NCBI GenBank assembly: GCA_030537795.1
Contig: JAUNVE010000003.1
Span: forward strand, 1-64,000
Direction of reading: 5' to 3'
From: Actinomycetaceae bacterium
GTDB lineage: Bacteria > Actinomycetota > Actinomycetes > Actinomycetales > Actinomycetaceae
Length of the DNA stretch: 64,000 nt
Shown here: one piece after another, positions 37,608 to 48,096 of the stretch
Layout: the number at the start of each line of letters is the position of its first letter
Numbering within the stretch: the first letter of the stretch is position 1
Notes under the pieces: model-generated
Told to the model about the DNA's origin: nothing
The model's database searches: none
Seen by the model: the letters and a program-made list of their open reading frames with translations, nothing else
Program-made: the position numbers and the translations under genes

Positions 37608-38139
37608 GGACGGGTTCGCCAAACAGCAACACGATGGGATTGAGATACCGATCTCGGTTCACTTTTACGCCCCAGTGCAAGCAATCTTTTTCATGCCCGG
37701 CCTCCAAAATCCCCACCACACTACCTTGAGACACGAAATCATTTTTCTGTACCTGCGGTTTGACCGGTTCAAATGTGGTTCGTAATCCGTCGCCATGACG
37801 GATAGATATAACGTTCCGGCCAGCCAGAGGGCCAGCGTATATGACCGTTCCCGCTCGCGGGGAGCGCACGGCAGTGCCCACACCCGGACATACATCAACC
37901 CCTCGATGTCCTGCCTGCCATCGTACGTGGGGCGGGTCGAATTTGCGTCCGATAGTCAGTGGCAGAGGGACGGGAGAATCCCATGATTCACTGGAAGCTA
38001 CCGCTGATGTTGACTGCATTAAAGAGGCGGGTGGGCAACGACTGGGTACGGTTGGTTGTCCTGGTATGCAGCCAGAGACTGGTGCCATGGTAGCGATTAC
38101 GGCAATAAACAATGCCAGCAGAGCTTTCTTTGCTTTCAT
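37579..38139 (-). CDS. M23-family (LytM-like) exported protein
   Basis: This 186-residue protein has a signal peptide with a lipobox-like VSGC near residue 24, so it may be a lipoprotein. The LytM-type domain keeps His and Asp in GHRGVDVC but has CLHWGVKVN where an active enzyme has HxH. The zinc-ligand histidine remains, while the first histidine is a cysteine. It may therefore be a binding or activator protein rather than an active endopeptidase. It is divergent from rpsB and overlaps xerC tail to tail. Confidence 0.78.
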   Translation of the reverse strand: MKAKKALLALFIAVIATMAPVSGCIPGQPTVPSRCPPASLMQSTSAVASSESWDSPVPLPLTIGRKFDPPHVRWQAGHRGVDVCPGVGTAVRSPRAGTVIYAGPLAGRNVISIRHGDGLRTTFEPVKPQVQKNDFVSQGSVVGILEAGHEKDCLHWGVKVNRDRYLNPIVLLFGEPVLKPWDEPDA

Positions 38140-38166
38140 AGCTTCACGTTAAAGTCGAGAAACAGC

Positions 38167-38215
38167 CACGGATAACGATTGGGTTGTTGCTGTGGATAAC
38201 GGTGGGTGTGGATAG
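38167..38215. promoter_or_regulatory. DnaA-box-like cluster upstream of rpsB
   Basis: TGTGGATAA (38191-38199) is a perfect DnaA box in reverse, TGTGGATAG (38207-38215) has one change and CACGGATAA (38167-38175) has two. They lie between the divergent peptidase start and the rpsB promoter. A role in DnaA titration or rpsB control is inference. Confidence 0.5.
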
Positions 38216-38224
38216 CGACTGGAA

Positions 38225-38460
38225 TTCACACCACCGGGGCGATCAGGTAGAATCAACGCGGCACTTCATAAGAAGTGACTATCGCGCGTCTTTTCCGACT
38301 GCTTGGGCAGTCGGGGATAGTCAGCACCAGTCCCTTCCCGGCAGGAGAGGGCGCTGACACCAAGGCGCTAGGGCCGCAAGGCAATAAGAACTGAAATTTG
38401 AGTAGCGCTACCGCGGTGGCCTACTCCAACCTGGGTGCGCGAGCACCGGAAGGACACATC
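38225..38460 (+). promoter_or_regulatory. rpsB promoter and long structured leader
   Basis: TTCACA (38225-38230), a 17-bp spacer and TAGAAT (38248-38253) make a clear vegetative promoter. The leader can fold into hairpins. CACTTC/GAAGTG lies at 38262-38277. GACTATC (38277-38283) with GATAGTC (38316-38322) encloses CGACTGC/GCAGTCG (38296-38302 with 38307-38313). Further stems of the CCCTTCC/GGAGAGGG type lie to about 38350. It could mediate S2 autoregulation; I cannot assign a known family. Confidence 0.6.
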
Positions 38461-39465
38461 ATGGCAATTGTCACAATGCGTCAGCTCCTTGAAAGTGGCG
38501 TTCACTTCGGACACCAGACAAGGCGTTGGAATCCGAAGATGAAACGCTTCATCTTGACCGAACGTAACGGCATTTACATTATCGACCTGCAGCAAACTGT
38601 TGCTGACATTGATGTCGCCTACGACTTTGTTAAAGAAACCGTGGCACACGGGGGCAATATTCTTTTTGTCGGCACCAAGAAGCAGGCGCAGGAAGCCGTT
38701 GAAGAGCAGGCGCAGCGCGTGGGAATGCCCTACGTTAACCACCGTTGGCTCGGCGGTATGCTGACCAACTTCCAAACCGTCTCAAAGCGTATTCAGCGCA
38801 TGAAAGAACTTGAGCAGATCGACTTCGATGACGTGGCATCATCTGGCCGCACAAAGAAGGAACTGCTTATGATGCGCCGTGAAAAAGATAAGCTTGAGCG
38901 CAGTCTCGGTGGGATCCGCGACATGTACAAGGTTCCGTCAGCCGTGTGGATCGTAGACACCAAGAAGGAACATCTGGCCATCGCCGAAGCCAAGAAACTT
39001 GGCATTCCCGTCATCGCCATCCTCGATACCAACTGCGACCCCGATGAAGTTGAATACGGCATCCCGGGCAATGACGACGCAATTCGCGCCGTCGCGCTGT
39101 TGACCCGCGTAGTCGCGGACGCCTGTGCAGCTGGTCTTCTGGCCCGCACCGAGCGTCGTCAGCGCAGCGGCCAGGAAGAGAACGTCGCTGCCGAACCGAT
39201 GGCGGAGTGGGAGCGCGAATTACTGGAAAATGCCGAGGCCCAGGCCGAAGAAGGCGAACAGAAGCAAACCGATAATAAGGCGTCTTCTGCCGAGGAAAAG
39301 CCTGCGGAGGAACAATCCGAGGTGAAGGCAGAAGAACAAGCTACGGAAAAACCCGCCGAAAAGACGGACGAAAAGCCGGCGGCAAATGAGACCTCCGAAG
39401 CGGAAGAAGCAAAAGAAGCGGAAGAAAAACCGGCTGCAGATGAGCCGGCTGAAGAGCAAAAATAA
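38461..39465 (+). CDS. rpsB: 30S ribosomal protein S2 with acidic tail
   Basis: S2 binds late to the 30S head. The 334-residue protein has the standard core ([38 protein letters not shown] and [10 protein letters not shown]) to about residue 250. A tail of about 80 residues rich in Glu, Lys and Ala, with a Pro-Ala repeat, makes it longer than typical S2. GGAAGGA lies before the ATG at 38461. Confidence 0.95.
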   Translation: MAIVTMRQLLESGVHFGHQTRRWNPKMKRFILTERNGIYIIDLQQTVADIDVAYDFVKETVAHGGNILFVGTKKQAQEAVEEQAQRVGMPYVNHRWLGGMLTNFQTVSKRIQRMKELEQIDFDDVASSGRTKKELLMMRREKDKLERSLGGIRDMYKVPSAVWIVDTKKEHLAIAEAKKLGIPVIAILDTNCDPDEVEYGIPGNDDAIRAVALLTRVVADACAAGLLARTERRQRSGQEENVAAEPMAEWERELLENAEAQAEEGEQKQTDNKASSAEEKPAEEQSEVKAEEQATEKPAEKTDEKPAANETSEAEEAKEAEEKPAADEPAEEQK

Positions 39466-39507
39466 CCGGCCGCACTAGCAACATACTTTGAGGGAATAGG
39501 ACAGAAT

Positions 39508-40338
39508 ATGGCGAACTACACCGCCGCTGATGTAAAGGCTCTGCGTGAAAAAACTGGCGCGGGCATGATGGATGTTAAAAAGGCTTTGGACGAGGCCGAC
39601 GGCAACCAGGAAAAGGCTTTGGAGATTATTCGTCTCTCCGGTCTGAAGTCGCTGTCAAAGCGTGAGGGTCGTACGGCCTCCGCCGGATTGATTGCCGGTC
39701 GCGTAATCGATGCCACCGTGGGAGTCATGGTTGAAGTGAACTCCGAAACCGATTTTGTAGCGAAGAATGATAAGTTCATTGCTTTTGCTGACCAGGTTCT
39801 GGAAGCCGCTATCGAGTCAAAAGCTACCGATACCGATACGCTTTTGGCAGCCAAGGCCGAAGACGGCACGGTGTCGGATCTCGTGAATTCAATGGCCGCC
39901 ATGATTGGCGAAAAGATTGAGGTACGCCGCGTTGTGCGCGTGGAGGGCGAAAACGTAGCGCTCTACCTGCACCAGACCTCCGCTGATCTGCCCGCGCAGG
40001 TCGGCGTGCTGGTGGCAACGGATCAGGCTGGTGCCCAGGTGGCTCGCGATATTGCGATGCATGTTGCCGCCTTCCAGCCGGACTTCCTCGACCGTGATTC
40101 CATCCCAGCCGACGTGCTAGAGAAGGAACGCGATACACTGACCAAGCTCACGCTATCCGAAGGCAAGCCGGAGAAAATTGTTCCGAAGATCGTCGAAGGG
40201 CGTTTGAATTCTTTCTACCAGGAAAATTGTCTGGTGGATCAGGATTTTGCTCGTGATCCGTCCAAGACTGTCGGCGCAGTATTGAAGGAAGCAGACGCGA
40301 AGGTTACGGCCTTCGAACGCATTCAGGTCGGCGCTTAA
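39508..40338 (+). CDS. tsf: Elongation factor Ts
   Basis: EF-Ts exchanges GDP on EF-Tu. The 276-residue protein has the N-terminal UBA-like domain (ADVKALREKTGAGMMDVKKAL), the TDFVAKNDKF signature and the C-terminal core including the NCLVDQDFARDPSKTV stretch. The ATG has GAATAGG upstream. A hairpin follows at 40350. Confidence 0.96.
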   Translation: MANYTAADVKALREKTGAGMMDVKKALDEADGNQEKALEIIRLSGLKSLSKREGRTASAGLIAGRVIDATVGVMVEVNSETDFVAKNDKFIAFADQVLEAAIESKATDTDTLLAAKAEDGTVSDLVNSMAAMIGEKIEVRRVVRVEGENVALYLHQTSADLPAQVGVLVATDQAGAQVARDIAMHVAAFQPDFLDRDSIPADVLEKERDTLTKLTLSEGKPEKIVPKIVEGRLNSFYQENCLVDQDFARDPSKTVGAVLKEADAKVTAFERIQVGA

Positions 40339-40349
40339 TTACGTGATCA

Positions 40350-40382
40350 GTGGCCCCGTCTCGGTGATAGAGGCGGGGCCAC
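40350..40382 (+). terminator. Strong hairpin after tsf
   Basis: GTGGCCCCG (40350-40358) pairs with CGGGGCCAC (40374-40382), with extra pairs in the arms. The 3' side lacks a T-run, so it may be a partial terminator or RNA-stability element. Confidence 0.55.
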
Positions 40383-40466
40383 AATTGCGCAAGCTGACAT
40401 GATGAGAGGGTACGATTGGGAGAGGGCGCGCCTGATACGGCGGTTCGCGAAAGAGCAGGAGATGAG

Positions 40467-41219
40467 ATGACTGACACTGGCAAACGCAATCGGCGAGTGC
40501 TACTCAAACTATCGGGCGAGGTTTTTGGCGGCGGAAAAATAGGTTTGGACCCGACGGTGGTCGCATCGATTGCGCGGGAGATTGCAGAGGCCGTGCGTCA
40601 GGGGATACAGGTTGCGATCGTCGTCGGAGGCGGTAACTTCTTCCGCGGCGCGCAGTTATCTCAGCACGGTCTTGATCGAGCGCGGGCAGACTATATGGGC
40701 ATGCTGGGAACGGTCATGAACGCCCTGGCGCTACAAGATTTTTTGGAACAGGAGGGCGTCACGACGCGCGTTCAGTCGGCCATTACCATGCGACAGGTGG
40801 CTGAACCCTATGTTCCCCTGAAAGCTATTCGTCATTTGGAGAAGGGCCGCGTAGTCGTATTCGGTGCCGGCGCCGGGCTACCGTATTTTTCCACGGATAC
40901 GGTATCGGCGCAAAGAGCCTTGGAAACGCGCTGTTCTGAAGTGCTGGTGGCAAAAAATGGCGTAGACGGGATTTACACGGATGATCCGAATAAGAATCCC
41001 AATGCCCAGAAAATCGACTTCATTACCTACGCGGATGCGCTCGTGCGTGGGCTTCGAGTCGTCGATGCGGCGGCGTTTTCGCTGTGTCAAGATAATCATT
41101 TGAATATGCGGGTTTTCGGTATGAATGAACCCGGCAACGTGACGGCGGCTCTTCTCGGGGACAAGATCGGCACGTTGGTGTCGACATCGAATCAAACAGA
41201 GGAGACTAATAATGATTGA
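40467..41219 (+). CDS. pyrH: Uridylate kinase
   Basis: PyrH phosphorylates UMP to UDP and is an amino-acid-kinase-fold hexamer. The 250-residue product has [25 protein letters not shown] and [27 protein letters not shown] lies before the ATG at 40467. A word copy (CAAAGAGCCTTGG, 40911-40923) falls in the conserved AQRALETR. It overlaps frr by 8 bases. Confidence 0.95.
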   Translation: MTDTGKRNRRVLLKLSGEVFGGGKIGLDPTVVASIAREIAEAVRQGIQVAIVVGGGNFFRGAQLSQHGLDRARADYMGMLGTVMNALALQDFLEQEGVTTRVQSAITMRQVAEPYVPLKAIRHLEKGRVVVFGAGAGLPYFSTDTVSAQRALETRCSEVLVAKNGVDGIYTDDPNKNPNAQKIDFITYADALVRGLRVVDAAAFSLCQDNHLNMRVFGMNEPGNVTAALLGDKIGTLVSTSNQTEETNND

Positions 41220-41769
41220 GGACGCACTACTCACTGCCGAAGACGGCATGGAGAAGGCTGTTACAGCGACTCGCAAAGAGTTCGGCAATATTCGCACGGG
41301 TCGCGCTAATCCAGAAATGTTCAACTCTCTACTGGTGGAATACTACGGAGCTGCCACTCCGCTTCAACAGCTGGCATCGATTCAGATTCCCGAAGCTCGA
41401 ATGGTACTGATCAGCCCGTATGATCGCGGCGCGGTACAGGAGATCATCAAGGCGATTCGCGATGCTGATCTCGGCATTAACCCCACCGATGATGGCAACG
41501 TTATTCGGTGTACCCTTCCGGCTTTAACTGAAGAGCGCCGAAAGGACTACGTGAAACAAGCTCGCCAACGGGCGGAAGAGGGACGAATTTCGATCCGCAA
41601 TGATCGACGCAAAGCGAAGGAAGAACTCGACCGCATTAAGAAAGATGGCGACGCCGGCGAAGATGAAGTCGAACGGGCTGAAAAGGAACTTGAAGCGCTA
41701 ACCAAGTCCTATGTAGATAAAGTCGACGCACTGCTTGCTGAGAAGGAAGATGACTTGATGACGGTCTAG
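41212..41769 (+). CDS. frr: Ribosome recycling factor
   Basis: RRF splits post-termination ribosomes with EF-G. The 185-residue protein has the three-helix bundle signature ([19 protein letters not shown]) and the C-terminal [20 protein letters not shown] helix. GAGGAGAC lies before the ATG at 41212. It starts inside the pyrH 3' end, so the two are translationally coupled. Confidence 0.95.
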   Translation: MIEDALLTAEDGMEKAVTATRKEFGNIRTGRANPEMFNSLLVEYYGAATPLQQLASIQIPEARMVLISPYDRGAVQEIIKAIRDADLGINPTDDGNVIRCTLPALTEERRKDYVKQARQRAEEGRISIRNDRRKAKEELDRIKKDGDAGEDEVERAEKELEALTKSYVDKVDALLAEKEDDLMTV

Positions 41770-41789
41770 CACCGTTAGAGAAGTTCACT

Positions 41790-42659
41790 GTGAAATTACG
41801 ACATTTGATCCATCCGGGACCCACCCAGAATCATCAGCCACTTCCATCTTCTGGGCGGGCGGGACGTAATCTACCGGCCGCCATAGCGGTAGGCGTATCA
41901 ATGGCGGTTGTCGCGCTTGCGGCGCTGTTCTTGTCGCGACCGGTTTTCGTGCTCATGGTATGTGTGCTGACGGTAGTTGCCATGTGGGAGCTGGCCGGCG
42001 CCTATGCGCGTAAGGACTACCAGGTTGCGTTGGCACCGGCATGGGTGGGAGGCATCGGCATCCTCATATCAGCGTGGCTGCTGGGATTGGAAGCGGCCCT
42101 CGGTGCGCTGTGTCTCACGGTATTCGCAGTGACGGTGTGGAAACTGATTGACACCCCGAGTCACCGCGTTGTTAACGACGTTATGGTGACGATATTTGTA
42201 CTCATTTACGTCCCGTTATTGGCTTCATTTGTGCTGTTGTTGTTGAAGTCTCCGCATGGGGTGTGGGCAGTTTTTGTCTACATCGCGCTGTCGGTCGCCA
42301 ATGATTTGGGCGGCTGGATGGCCGGTATCACCCTGGGGAAACACCCCATGGCCCCGCGTATTTCGCCGAAGAAATCCTGGGAGGGGTTTGCCGGCTCCCT
42401 GGTGTTATCTGTGGCGGTGGGGATTAGCGGAGTATGGTGGCTAGGCGGAACCTGGTGGTGGGGCATTATTCTCGCGTGTTTGACGACGGTGGCCGCAACC
42501 ACAGGCGACCTCGTAGAATCACTAATTAAACGGGATGTGGGGCTTAAAGACATGTCAAATATCCTCCCCGGACACGGCGGATTGATGGACCGTATGGACT
42601 CTCTTCTCATGGTTGCTCCCGCCGCGTATTTGATTATGCGGGTGGCGCTACCGTGGTAA
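41790..42659 (+). CDS. cdsA: Phosphatidate cytidylyltransferase
   Basis: CdsA makes CDP-diacylglycerol for phospholipid synthesis. The 289-residue polytopic protein has several hydrophobic helices and the C-terminal signature [14 protein letters not shown], then [33 protein letters not shown] (here split over residues 235-270). The start is a GTG at 41790. The stop overlaps the rlmN start. Confidence 0.94.
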   Translation: MKLRHLIHPGPTQNHQPLPSSGRAGRNLPAAIAVGVSMAVVALAALFLSRPVFVLMVCVLTVVAMWELAGAYARKDYQVALAPAWVGGIGILISAWLLGLEAALGALCLTVFAVTVWKLIDTPSHRVVNDVMVTIFVLIYVPLLASFVLLLLKSPHGVWAVFVYIALSVANDLGGWMAGITLGKHPMAPRISPKKSWEGFAGSLVLSVAVGISGVWWLGGTWWWGIILACLTTVAATTGDLVESLIKRDVGLKDMSNILPGHGGLMDRMDSLLMVAPAAYLIMRVALPW

Positions 42660-43870
42660 AACATTCATCGTCATTGCGTCGGGGTGGGCGACAGGTCATG
42701 CCGACCGACCAACCTCCCGAGGGCGCCGCTAGCGCTGATGCTCGTCCGGTCCTATCTTTTTCAGCTAAAAGACGCGGCAAAGCGCCCTCGCACCTAGCGG
42801 ATTTGGACCTAACTGAGCGTAAACGGGTGCTGACCGAAGCAGGTCTGCCCGCCTTCCGCGCCGATCAGCTGTCGCGGCACTATTTTCGTCATTTCGAGGC
42901 CGACCCCGCACAGATGACGGATGTGCCTACCTCGATGGTGGAAGATGTGCGCGATACCCTCATGCCTTCGCTGGTCACCGCCGTTCGCACGCTGACAGCT
43001 GATGACGGCATGACGATTAAACACCTGTGGCAGCTCTATGACGGAGCGCGCGTTGAATCCGTCCTCATGCGCTATCCCAACCGCACCACCCTCTGTATTT
43101 CCAGTCAGGCGGGATGCGGTATGGCATGCCCGTTTTGCGCCACCGGACAAATGGGGCTGACGCGCAATCTGTCGACGGCAGAAATCATTGAACAGGTGCG
43201 GCTAGCTGCTAAAGCATGCCGTGACGGCGAACTAGCCGGTGGACCTACACGGTTGACGAATATTGTGTTTATGGGAATGGGAGAGCCTTTGGCGAATTAC
43301 CGTGCCATCACGCACTCTCTGCGGCGGATGATTGACGAGCCACCCGCTGGCTTTGGACTGTCGGCCCGAAATATTACAGTGTCCACTGTCGGCCTCGTTC
43401 CCGCCATCGATAAACTGGCCGCCCTGGGGCTACCGGTGACACTGGCGGTGTCCCTCCACGCTCCCGACGATGAGTTGCGAGATGAGCTCATCCCCATCAA
43501 CTCACGATGGAAGGTGGGGGAACTGCTCGACGCGGCGCGACGCTACTTTGTCGCCAGTGGACGACGGGTCTCCATTGAGTACGCTCTGATTAAAGACATG
43601 AACGACCATCCGTGGCGGGCACAACTCCTTGCCGATGAACTGAACGCTCGAGGAAAAGGGTGGGTGCACGTGAACCCAATTCCACTTAATCCCACTCCCG
43701 GTTCAATATGGACGGCGTCGACAGCGCGTGCGCAACGCGAATTTGTCGACACCTTGCGTCGCAACGGCATCAATACGACAATTCGTGATACACGTGGATC
43801 AGACATCGATGGCGCATGCGGCCAGTTGGCTACGACCGCTGCGAAAGAAGAGGGAACGACAGATGAGTAA
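42653..43870 (+). CDS. rlmN: 23S rRNA (adenine-2503-C2)-methyltransferase
   Basis: RlmN is a radical SAM enzyme methylating A2503 of 23S rRNA and tRNA A37. The 405-residue frame has the CxxxCxxC cluster motif in [16 protein letters not shown] and the [10 protein letters not shown] and C-terminal cysteine blocks. The start is uncertain: GTG 42653 overlaps cdsA, while ATG 42698 has a better family-like N-terminus and no clear ribosome binding site. A word copy (ATGGGAGAGCCTTT, 43277-43290) encodes the conserved MGEPL. Confidence 0.93.
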   Translation: MVKHSSSLRRGGRQVMPTDQPPEGAASADARPVLSFSAKRRGKAPSHLADLDLTERKRVLTEAGLPAFRADQLSRHYFRHFEADPAQMTDVPTSMVEDVRDTLMPSLVTAVRTLTADDGMTIKHLWQLYDGARVESVLMRYPNRTTLCISSQAGCGMACPFCATGQMGLTRNLSTAEIIEQVRLAAKACRDGELAGGPTRLTNIVFMGMGEPLANYRAITHSLRRMIDEPPAGFGLSARNITVSTVGLVPAIDKLAALGLPVTLAVSLHAPDDELRDELIPINSRWKVGELLDAARRYFVASGRRVSIEYALIKDMNDHPWRAQLLADELNARGKGWVHVNPIPLNPTPGSIWTASTARAQREFVDTLRRNGINTTIRDTRGSDIDGACGQLATTAAKEEGTTDE

Positions 43871-44414
43871 TTTTCCAACTCAACCTTTCTACAAAAAGGG
43901 ATACCACCCCGAGCGCGTAGACGAGTTCTTTACCCGGGCGCGCGACGCATATGAAGGTGGATTACCTGCCAATGAGTTTTCCTCCGAAGAAGTACGCCGA
44001 GCCATGTTCCCGCTCAAACGCGGGGGCTACGACCCGGTTCCCGTCGATGCCGCCCTCGATCGCCTCGAAGGCGCATTTGTCACCCGTGATCGCGCCAACC
44101 ATGTGGCGATGAACGGGGAGGAAGCTTGGCTCAATCATGTTGCCGATCGTGCAACCACGCTTTACCCGCGTCTGCTACGCCCAGAAACAGAGCGTTTCGC
44201 GCATCCCGATAAGAAAACAGTTGGCTATAAAATTTCCGAAGTTGACGCGTTTCTCGATCGGCTCGCAAAATTCTTTGATGATGAGGAAACGATTACCGCC
44301 GGTGAAGTCAGACGCCTGACCTTCAGCCCCGCCAAGGGCGAAGAAGCGTATATTGAAGGAACGGTTGACGCCTATTTGGCGCGCGTCATCGAAATTCTTC
44401 TCGCAGTGGAATAA
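43863..44414 (+). CDS. DivIVA-domain-containing protein
   Basis: This 183-residue protein has two DivIVA-like repeats. The first is [24 protein letters not shown] with [21 protein letters not shown], and the second is [18 protein letters not shown] with a further motif near the end. It lacks the long coiled coil of Wag31-type DivIVA, so it is probably a small regulator of cell-envelope or division positioning. The start overlaps rlmN by 8 bases. Confidence 0.78.
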   Translation: MSNFPTQPFYKKGYHPERVDEFFTRARDAYEGGLPANEFSSEEVRRAMFPLKRGGYDPVPVDAALDRLEGAFVTRDRANHVAMNGEEAWLNHVADRATTLYPRLLRPETERFAHPDKKTVGYKISEVDAFLDRLAKFFDDEETITAGEVRRLTFSPAKGEEAYIEGTVDAYLARVIEILLAVE

Positions 44415-44419
44415 TCAGC

Positions 44420-45628
44420 ATGTGTCGTGACCTCGTTATTCTCGGCTCGACAGGATCGATCGGTACTCAGGCGCTTGATATTGTCGCCTCCCACCCCGGT
44501 CGTATGCGAGTTGTTGCACTGGCCGCCGGCGGATCGAATCTACCGCTACTGGTAGACCAAGTAGCACAGTTTCGACCGCGCTTTGTTGCTGTAGCTCAGG
44601 CGGATCCCGCAGCTATAACGGATGCTCTACGAACCGGGGGAGTAGATCCTGCCGACGTGGAGATAGGTGTCGGCCTGAGCGCTATCGTTCAGGCAGCGGA
44701 AATGTTGGATGAAACAGGTGTCGTACTCAACGGAATCAATGGCGGAGTTGGGTTGGAACCGACGCTAGCGGCGCTCGCTTCCGGGGCGACGCTAGCCCTT
44801 GCTAATAAAGAATCGCTCGTTGTCGGTGCGCCACTTGTGCGGGCCGCCTGCGTGCGTCCCGGGCAAGTTGTACCCGTCGATTCCGAACACTCTGCCATTG
44901 CGCAGTGCCTGGCCTCCGGTAGGCATGAGAGAGGGTTGACCGCCGCGCGCGTCACCGGAACTTCCGAAGTTTCACGTCTCGTCCTCACCGCCTCCGGTGG
45001 TCCATTCCGCGGTAAAACACGCGCCGATCTCGGATCGATCACGCCCTCCCAAGCACTCGCGCATCCGACCTGGGATATGGGGCCGGTCGTCACCATTAAC
45101 TCGTCCACACTCATGAATAAAGGGCTGGAGCTGATTGAAGCCCACGTTCTATTTGATATCGCACCGGACCGTATCGACGCCGTCGTTCACCCGCAATCCA
45201 TCGTGCATTCCATGGTGACGTTTATTGATGGAGCAACGATTGCGCAGGCCTCACCTCCGGATATGCACCTGCCAATTGCGCTGTCACTATCATGGCCCGA
45301 GCGGTGGGAAGATATCGAACCGCCGTGCGTGTGGGATCAGCCAACGAGCTGGGATTTTGAGCCCGTGGACGACGTGACCTTCCCTGCGCTCTCTCTTGCC
45401 CGCGAGGCGGTGGCGGCCTCCGATACGCATCCGACCGTGATGAATGCCGCCAATGAAGTATGCGTCGATGCATTTTTGCGCCAAGAGCTTCCGTACCTGG
45501 CAATTGTTGACACGGTTGCGGCGGTTGTTGAGCAACACGAAGGTGTTGCAGAGCCGTCTTTGGAAGATATCTTGGCGGTGCAAGAATGGGCGGTTGCGGA
45601 GGCCTCCCAACGCATTGGAGCTAACTGA
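44420..45628 (+). CDS. dxr: 1-deoxy-D-xylulose 5-phosphate reductoisomerase
   Basis: Dxr makes 2-C-methyl-D-erythritol 4-phosphate in the MEP isoprenoid pathway. The 402-residue enzyme has the NADPH-binding LGSTGSIGTQALDIV, LANKESLVVGA and the catalytic VPVDSEHSAIAQCL, plus TASGGPFRGK. It is five bases after the DivIVA-domain gene. The stop overlaps the next gene's start codon by one base. Confidence 0.95.
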   Translation: MCRDLVILGSTGSIGTQALDIVASHPGRMRVVALAAGGSNLPLLVDQVAQFRPRFVAVAQADPAAITDALRTGGVDPADVEIGVGLSAIVQAAEMLDETGVVLNGINGGVGLEPTLAALASGATLALANKESLVVGAPLVRAACVRPGQVVPVDSEHSAIAQCLASGRHERGLTAARVTGTSEVSRLVLTASGGPFRGKTRADLGSITPSQALAHPTWDMGPVVTINSSTLMNKGLELIEAHVLFDIAPDRIDAVVHPQSIVHSMVTFIDGATIAQASPPDMHLPIALSLSWPERWEDIEPPCVWDQPTSWDFEPVDDVTFPALSLAREAVAASDTHPTVMNAANEVCVDAFLRQELPYLAIVDTVAAVVEQHEGVAEPSLEDILAVQEWAVAEASQRIGAN

Positions 45629-46887
45629 TGAGCTATATCATCGGCATTATCGCGACCATCGTCGCCCTCATGATTTCGGTGGCACTGCACGAACTTGGGC
45701 ATATGATTCCCGCTAAAAAGTTCGGTGTCTACGTGCCCCAGTACATGATTGGGTTCGGCCCCACGCTCTTTTCCCGCACGGTCGGAGATACCGAATACGG
45801 CATTAAAGCAGTCCTATTGGGAGGCTATGTGCGGCTCGCCGGAATGTTTCCGCCGGCCCGCCAGGGCGTGCCAACCCGTAACCGCAAAGGAAGGCTCACT
45901 CTTGCCGAAGAGGCACGACAAGCCTCGGCTGAAGAACTTCCCGAAGGGCGCGAACAGCAGGCGTTTTACACGCTGTCGGTACCCCAAAAGCTCACGGTTA
46001 TGCTCGGTGGCCCCGTCGTTAACCTGCTCATGTCGATCGTGATTTTTGCCGTCATTGTGCTCGGCATCGGATTCAATCAGCCGACCACCACCCTCGAAGC
46101 CGTGCCCGCGTGCATTGGTACAGATACCACCACCTGCTCGAAGGAGCATCCCGCATCACCGGCTCATGAAGCGGGACTGCGTGATGGAGACACCATTACA
46201 TCGTGGAACGGCGCCTCCGTTACCTCCTGGGAAGAGGTCGTTAGCGCTATCGATACGGGTGGTACGCAACCGGTTGAGGTGGTCGTCGAACGGGACGGAA
46301 CACCTCACACATTCACGGTCACCCCGACTCTGATCGCCGGAAGCCCCAAAGCCGGCATCATCTCCGCTGTTGAACGTGTGCCGGGTACGCCTCGAGATGT
46401 CGCCGATATCTCCTGGAAAACTTTTACCGGAACGGCCTCTATCGTGATGGTGTTGCCCAAAGCCGTATGGGATACGGGAGCTCAACTCATTAAGGGAGAG
46501 CCCAGAGATCCGAACTCGGTCCTATCCGTTGTCGGGGTTGGTCGTATTGCCGGTGAGGTCTCTTCGCAGACACCGCCCGCAGCGGGCGCACCACAAATCA
46601 GTGTGCTTGACCGTATCGCCCTCCTCCTATCGCTGTGGGCATCTCTCAACATGGCGCTATTCGTCTTCAACCTCATTCCGCTCCCACCTCTCGACGGCGG
46701 TCACGTTGCCGGTGCGTTGTGGGAGGGGGCGCGCCGCACCTTTAATCGCCTGCTGAACAGACGCGATCCTGGTGCAGCAGATACCGCGCGACTCATGCCG
46801 TTGACGTATGCGATGGTGAGTCTCCTTCTCGTCATGACCGTTGTGCTCGTCATCGCAGATATCGTCAATCCAATCCACTTGTTATAA
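45628..46887 (+). CDS. Site-2 (RIP) metalloprotease, RseP/Rip1 type
   Basis: This 419-residue intramembrane zinc protease cleaves anti-sigma factors and other membrane substrates. The HELGH motif lies at residues 21-25 in the first helix. One PDZ domain sits near residues 150-230, between TM segments, and the LDG-type third ligand is in LIPLPPLDGGHV near residue 355. It overlaps dxr by one base. The dxr-rip-ispG order is usual in actinobacteria. Confidence 0.92.
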   Translation: MSYIIGIIATIVALMISVALHELGHMIPAKKFGVYVPQYMIGFGPTLFSRTVGDTEYGIKAVLLGGYVRLAGMFPPARQGVPTRNRKGRLTLAEEARQASAEELPEGREQQAFYTLSVPQKLTVMLGGPVVNLLMSIVIFAVIVLGIGFNQPTTTLEAVPACIGTDTTTCSKEHPASPAHEAGLRDGDTITSWNGASVTSWEEVVSAIDTGGTQPVEVVVERDGTPHTFTVTPTLIAGSPKAGIISAVERVPGTPRDVADISWKTFTGTASIVMVLPKAVWDTGAQLIKGEPRDPNSVLSVVGVGRIAGEVSSQTPPAAGAPQISVLDRIALLLSLWASLNMALFVFNLIPLPPLDGGHVAGALWEGARRTFNRLLNRRDPGAADTARLMPLTYAMVSLLLVMTVVLVIADIVNPIHLL

Positions 46888-46947
46888 CGTGGTGAATAAG
46901 ACACCTGCGAACACACGAATGTCGACAAAGTGGGAGATAATGTCACG

Positions 46948-48096
46948 GTGACTCAAATTGCACTTGGAATGCCAGAAATAAAGCAAGCCCCTTTCCCGCG
47001 GAAGAAAACCCGCCTCATTCACGTAGGCGACGTGCCCGTGGGCGGAGGCTCGCCCATTTCGGTTCAGTCGATGACGACTACTAAAACCACCGACATCGGC
47101 GGAACGCTTCAGCAAATTGCCGAACTCACTGCAGCGGGATGCGATATCGTGCGCGTCGCCTGCCCCTCCGCGGATGATGCGGAAGCTCTTCCCATCATCG
47201 CAAAACAATCGACAATCCCCGTCATAGCTGACATTCACTTCCAGCCGCGTTACGTATTTAAAGCGATTGAGGGCGGATGCGCAGCGGTTCGCGTCAACCC
47301 CGGTAATATTCGCAAGTTCGACGATCAGGTAAAAGACATTACCAAAGCGGCCGCCGACCACGGAGTCTCTCTACGCATCGGCGTCAATGCAGGATCACTC
47401 GACCCGCGACTGCTGAAAAAATACGGTAAAGCAACACCCGAAGCTCTTGCGGAATCCGCCATGTGGGAAGCCTCGCTCTTTGAGGAACACGACTTCCACG
47501 ACTTTAAAATTTCGGTTAAACACCATGATCCCGTCGTGATGATCCGCGCGTATGAAATTCTCGCTGAAAATGGGGACTGGCCACTGCATCTGGGAGTAAC
47601 CGAAGCGGGCCCTCAGTTTCAGGGGACGATTAAATCCGCGACCGCATTTGGCGCCCTCCTGCGGCAAGGAATCGGGGACACCATTCGGGTATCACTGTCA
47701 GCACCCCCGGTGGAAGAAGTCAAAGTCGGCATCGAGATACTGCAGTCACTCGGTTTGCGTGAGCGTACCCTCGAAATCGTGTCATGCCCATCGTGCGGTC
47801 GCGCGCAGGTCGATGTGTATACCCTCGCTGATGAAGTGACCGAAGGACTCAAAGACCTCACGGTGCCATTGCGAGTCGCTGTTATGGGATGCGTAGTCAA
47901 CGGCCCCGGCGAAGCTCGTGAAGCCGACCTGGGAGTTGCCTCCGGTAACGGCAAAGGCCAAATCTTCATTAAAGGCAAAGTTGTCGCCACCGTACCCGAA
48001 GATCAAATCGTCGAAACTCTCATCGAACACGCCCTGCAAATCGCAGAAGATATGGGATTGGAAGAAGGCTCCGGGGAAGTTGATGTGATCGCGTGA
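46948..48096 (+). CDS. ispG: 4-hydroxy-3-methylbut-2-enyl diphosphate synthase
   Basis: IspG is the [4Fe-4S] enzyme of the MEP pathway, downstream of Dxr. The 382-residue protein has [28 protein letters not shown] and the cluster cysteines in [12 protein letters not shown] and [13 protein letters not shown] use the GTG at 46948 because GATAAT (46936-46941) lies six bases upstream, suggesting a leaderless start. An in-frame GTG at 46930 is possible. Confidence 0.94.
   Translation: MTQIALGMPEIKQAPFPRKKTRLIHVGDVPVGGGSPISVQSMTTTKTTDIGGTLQQIAELTAAGCDIVRVACPSADDAEALPIIAKQSTIPVIADIHFQPRYVFKAIEGGCAAVRVNPGNIRKFDDQVKDITKAAADHGVSLRIGVNAGSLDPRLLKKYGKATPEALAESAMWEASLFEEHDFHDFKISVKHHDPVVMIRAYEILAENGDWPLHLGVTEAGPQFQGTIKSATAFGALLRQGIGDTIRVSLSAPPVEEVKVGIEILQSLGLRERTLEIVSCPSCGRAQVDVYTLADEVTEGLKDLTVPLRVAVMGCVVNGPGEAREADLGVASGNGKGQIFIKGKVVATVPEDQIVETLIEHALQIAEDMGLEEGSGEVDVIA

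Noticed and set aside
33559..38215. Chromosome origin near the DnaA boxes
   Set aside because: There is no dnaA, dnaN, parAB or AT-rich unwinding region nearby, and the boxes are sparse.
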